DNA of 5,380 nucleotides. Origin: Bacillota bacterium. GTDB lineage: Bacteria > Bacillota_A > Clostridia > DSM-8532. The position numbers and the translations under genes were made by a program. This document shows positions 5,350 to 5,380 of this stretch, one piece after another (the first letter of the stretch is position 1; each line of letters opens with the position of its first letter). The notes under the pieces are model-generated. The model was given only the letters and a program-made list of their open reading frames with translations. It made no database searches and was not told where the DNA came from. The stretch covers positions 1 through 5,380 of the forward strand of contig JAFADM010000552.1 of assembly GCA_023424865.1 (NCBI GenBank), given 5' to 3'.

Positions 5350-5380
5350 GTGCCGCCATTAAAGCGGCGGAAATGGAGAA
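5350..5380 (+). CDS. Start of a further gene, cut by the window edge
   Basis: A GTG at 5350 follows a good Shine-Dalgarno at 5337-5343. The frame stays open to the window end, giving MPPLKRRKWR. The short, very basic lead is like the cytoplasmic N-terminus of membrane proteins such as sugar-transporter permeases, but ten residues cannot identify a family. It begins 47 bp after the flavoenzyme stop with no terminator between, so cotranscription is likely. An ATG at 5373 is an alternative start but has no properly spaced ribosome-binding site. Confidence 0.4.
   Translation, partial: MPPLKRRKWR
5351..5369 (+). other. GC-rich hairpin over the start of the last gene
   Basis: GCCGC (5352-5356) and GCGGC (5364-5368) can pair around a 7-nt loop, with a T-G wobble outside. 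CCGCC/GGCGG (5353-5357/5366-5370) is an alternative pairing. No T run follows within the window, so it does not look like a terminator. If the GTG at 5350 is the start, the hairpin covers the first codons and could dampen translation. Confidence 0.3.

Overview
The window reads as a piece of a carbohydrate- or glycoside-utilisation locus from a Gram-positive bacterium, most likely Bacillota and perhaps class Clostridia. This rests on purine-rich Shine-Dalgarno sites, mixed ATG/GTG starts, an AraC regulator of the type common in Firmicutes, and roughly balanced base composition with A/T-rich gaps. It is an inference from style, not from a marker gene.

Layout, left to right. (1) A plus-strand gene, open at the left edge and ending at 1904, encodes a large multidomain protein that looks like a glycoside hydrolase: TIM-barrel-like part, then a glutamine-amidotransferase-like Rossmann part, then a beta-rich tail. 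I cannot assign it to a named family. (2) A 165-bp gap holds six copies of a 14-bp purine-rich tandem repeat (1951-2034) that runs into the ribosome-binding site of the next gene. (3) 2070-2729 (+) encodes a small SGNH/GDSL-type hydrolase without a signal peptide, plausibly a carbohydrate esterase. (4) A bidirectional hairpin terminator at 2816-2849 separates it from (5) a convergent minus-strand AraC-family regulator (2866-3687, possible upstream GTG at 3756). (6) A divergent regulatory gap of about 240 bp holds a candidate regulator promoter and an inverted repeat. (7) 3926-5302 (+) encodes an Old Yellow Enzyme-family flavoprotein with an iron-sulfur cysteine motif but no FAD/NAD(P)H domains. 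(8) A 10-bp triplicate repeat overlaps its stop codon. (9) A new gene probably begins at GTG 5350 behind a good Shine-Dalgarno and runs off the right edge.

How it may work together (inference): the AraC protein senses a sugar-like ligand and controls the divergent flavoenzyme gene and possibly the hydrolase pair. The glycosidase-like protein and the SGNH esterase would process a decorated glycoside in the cytoplasm, and the flavoenzyme would reduce an unsaturated carbonyl-type intermediate or an aglycone. None of the substrates can be read from the sequence. No mobile element, CRISPR array, tRNA or rRNA was seen.
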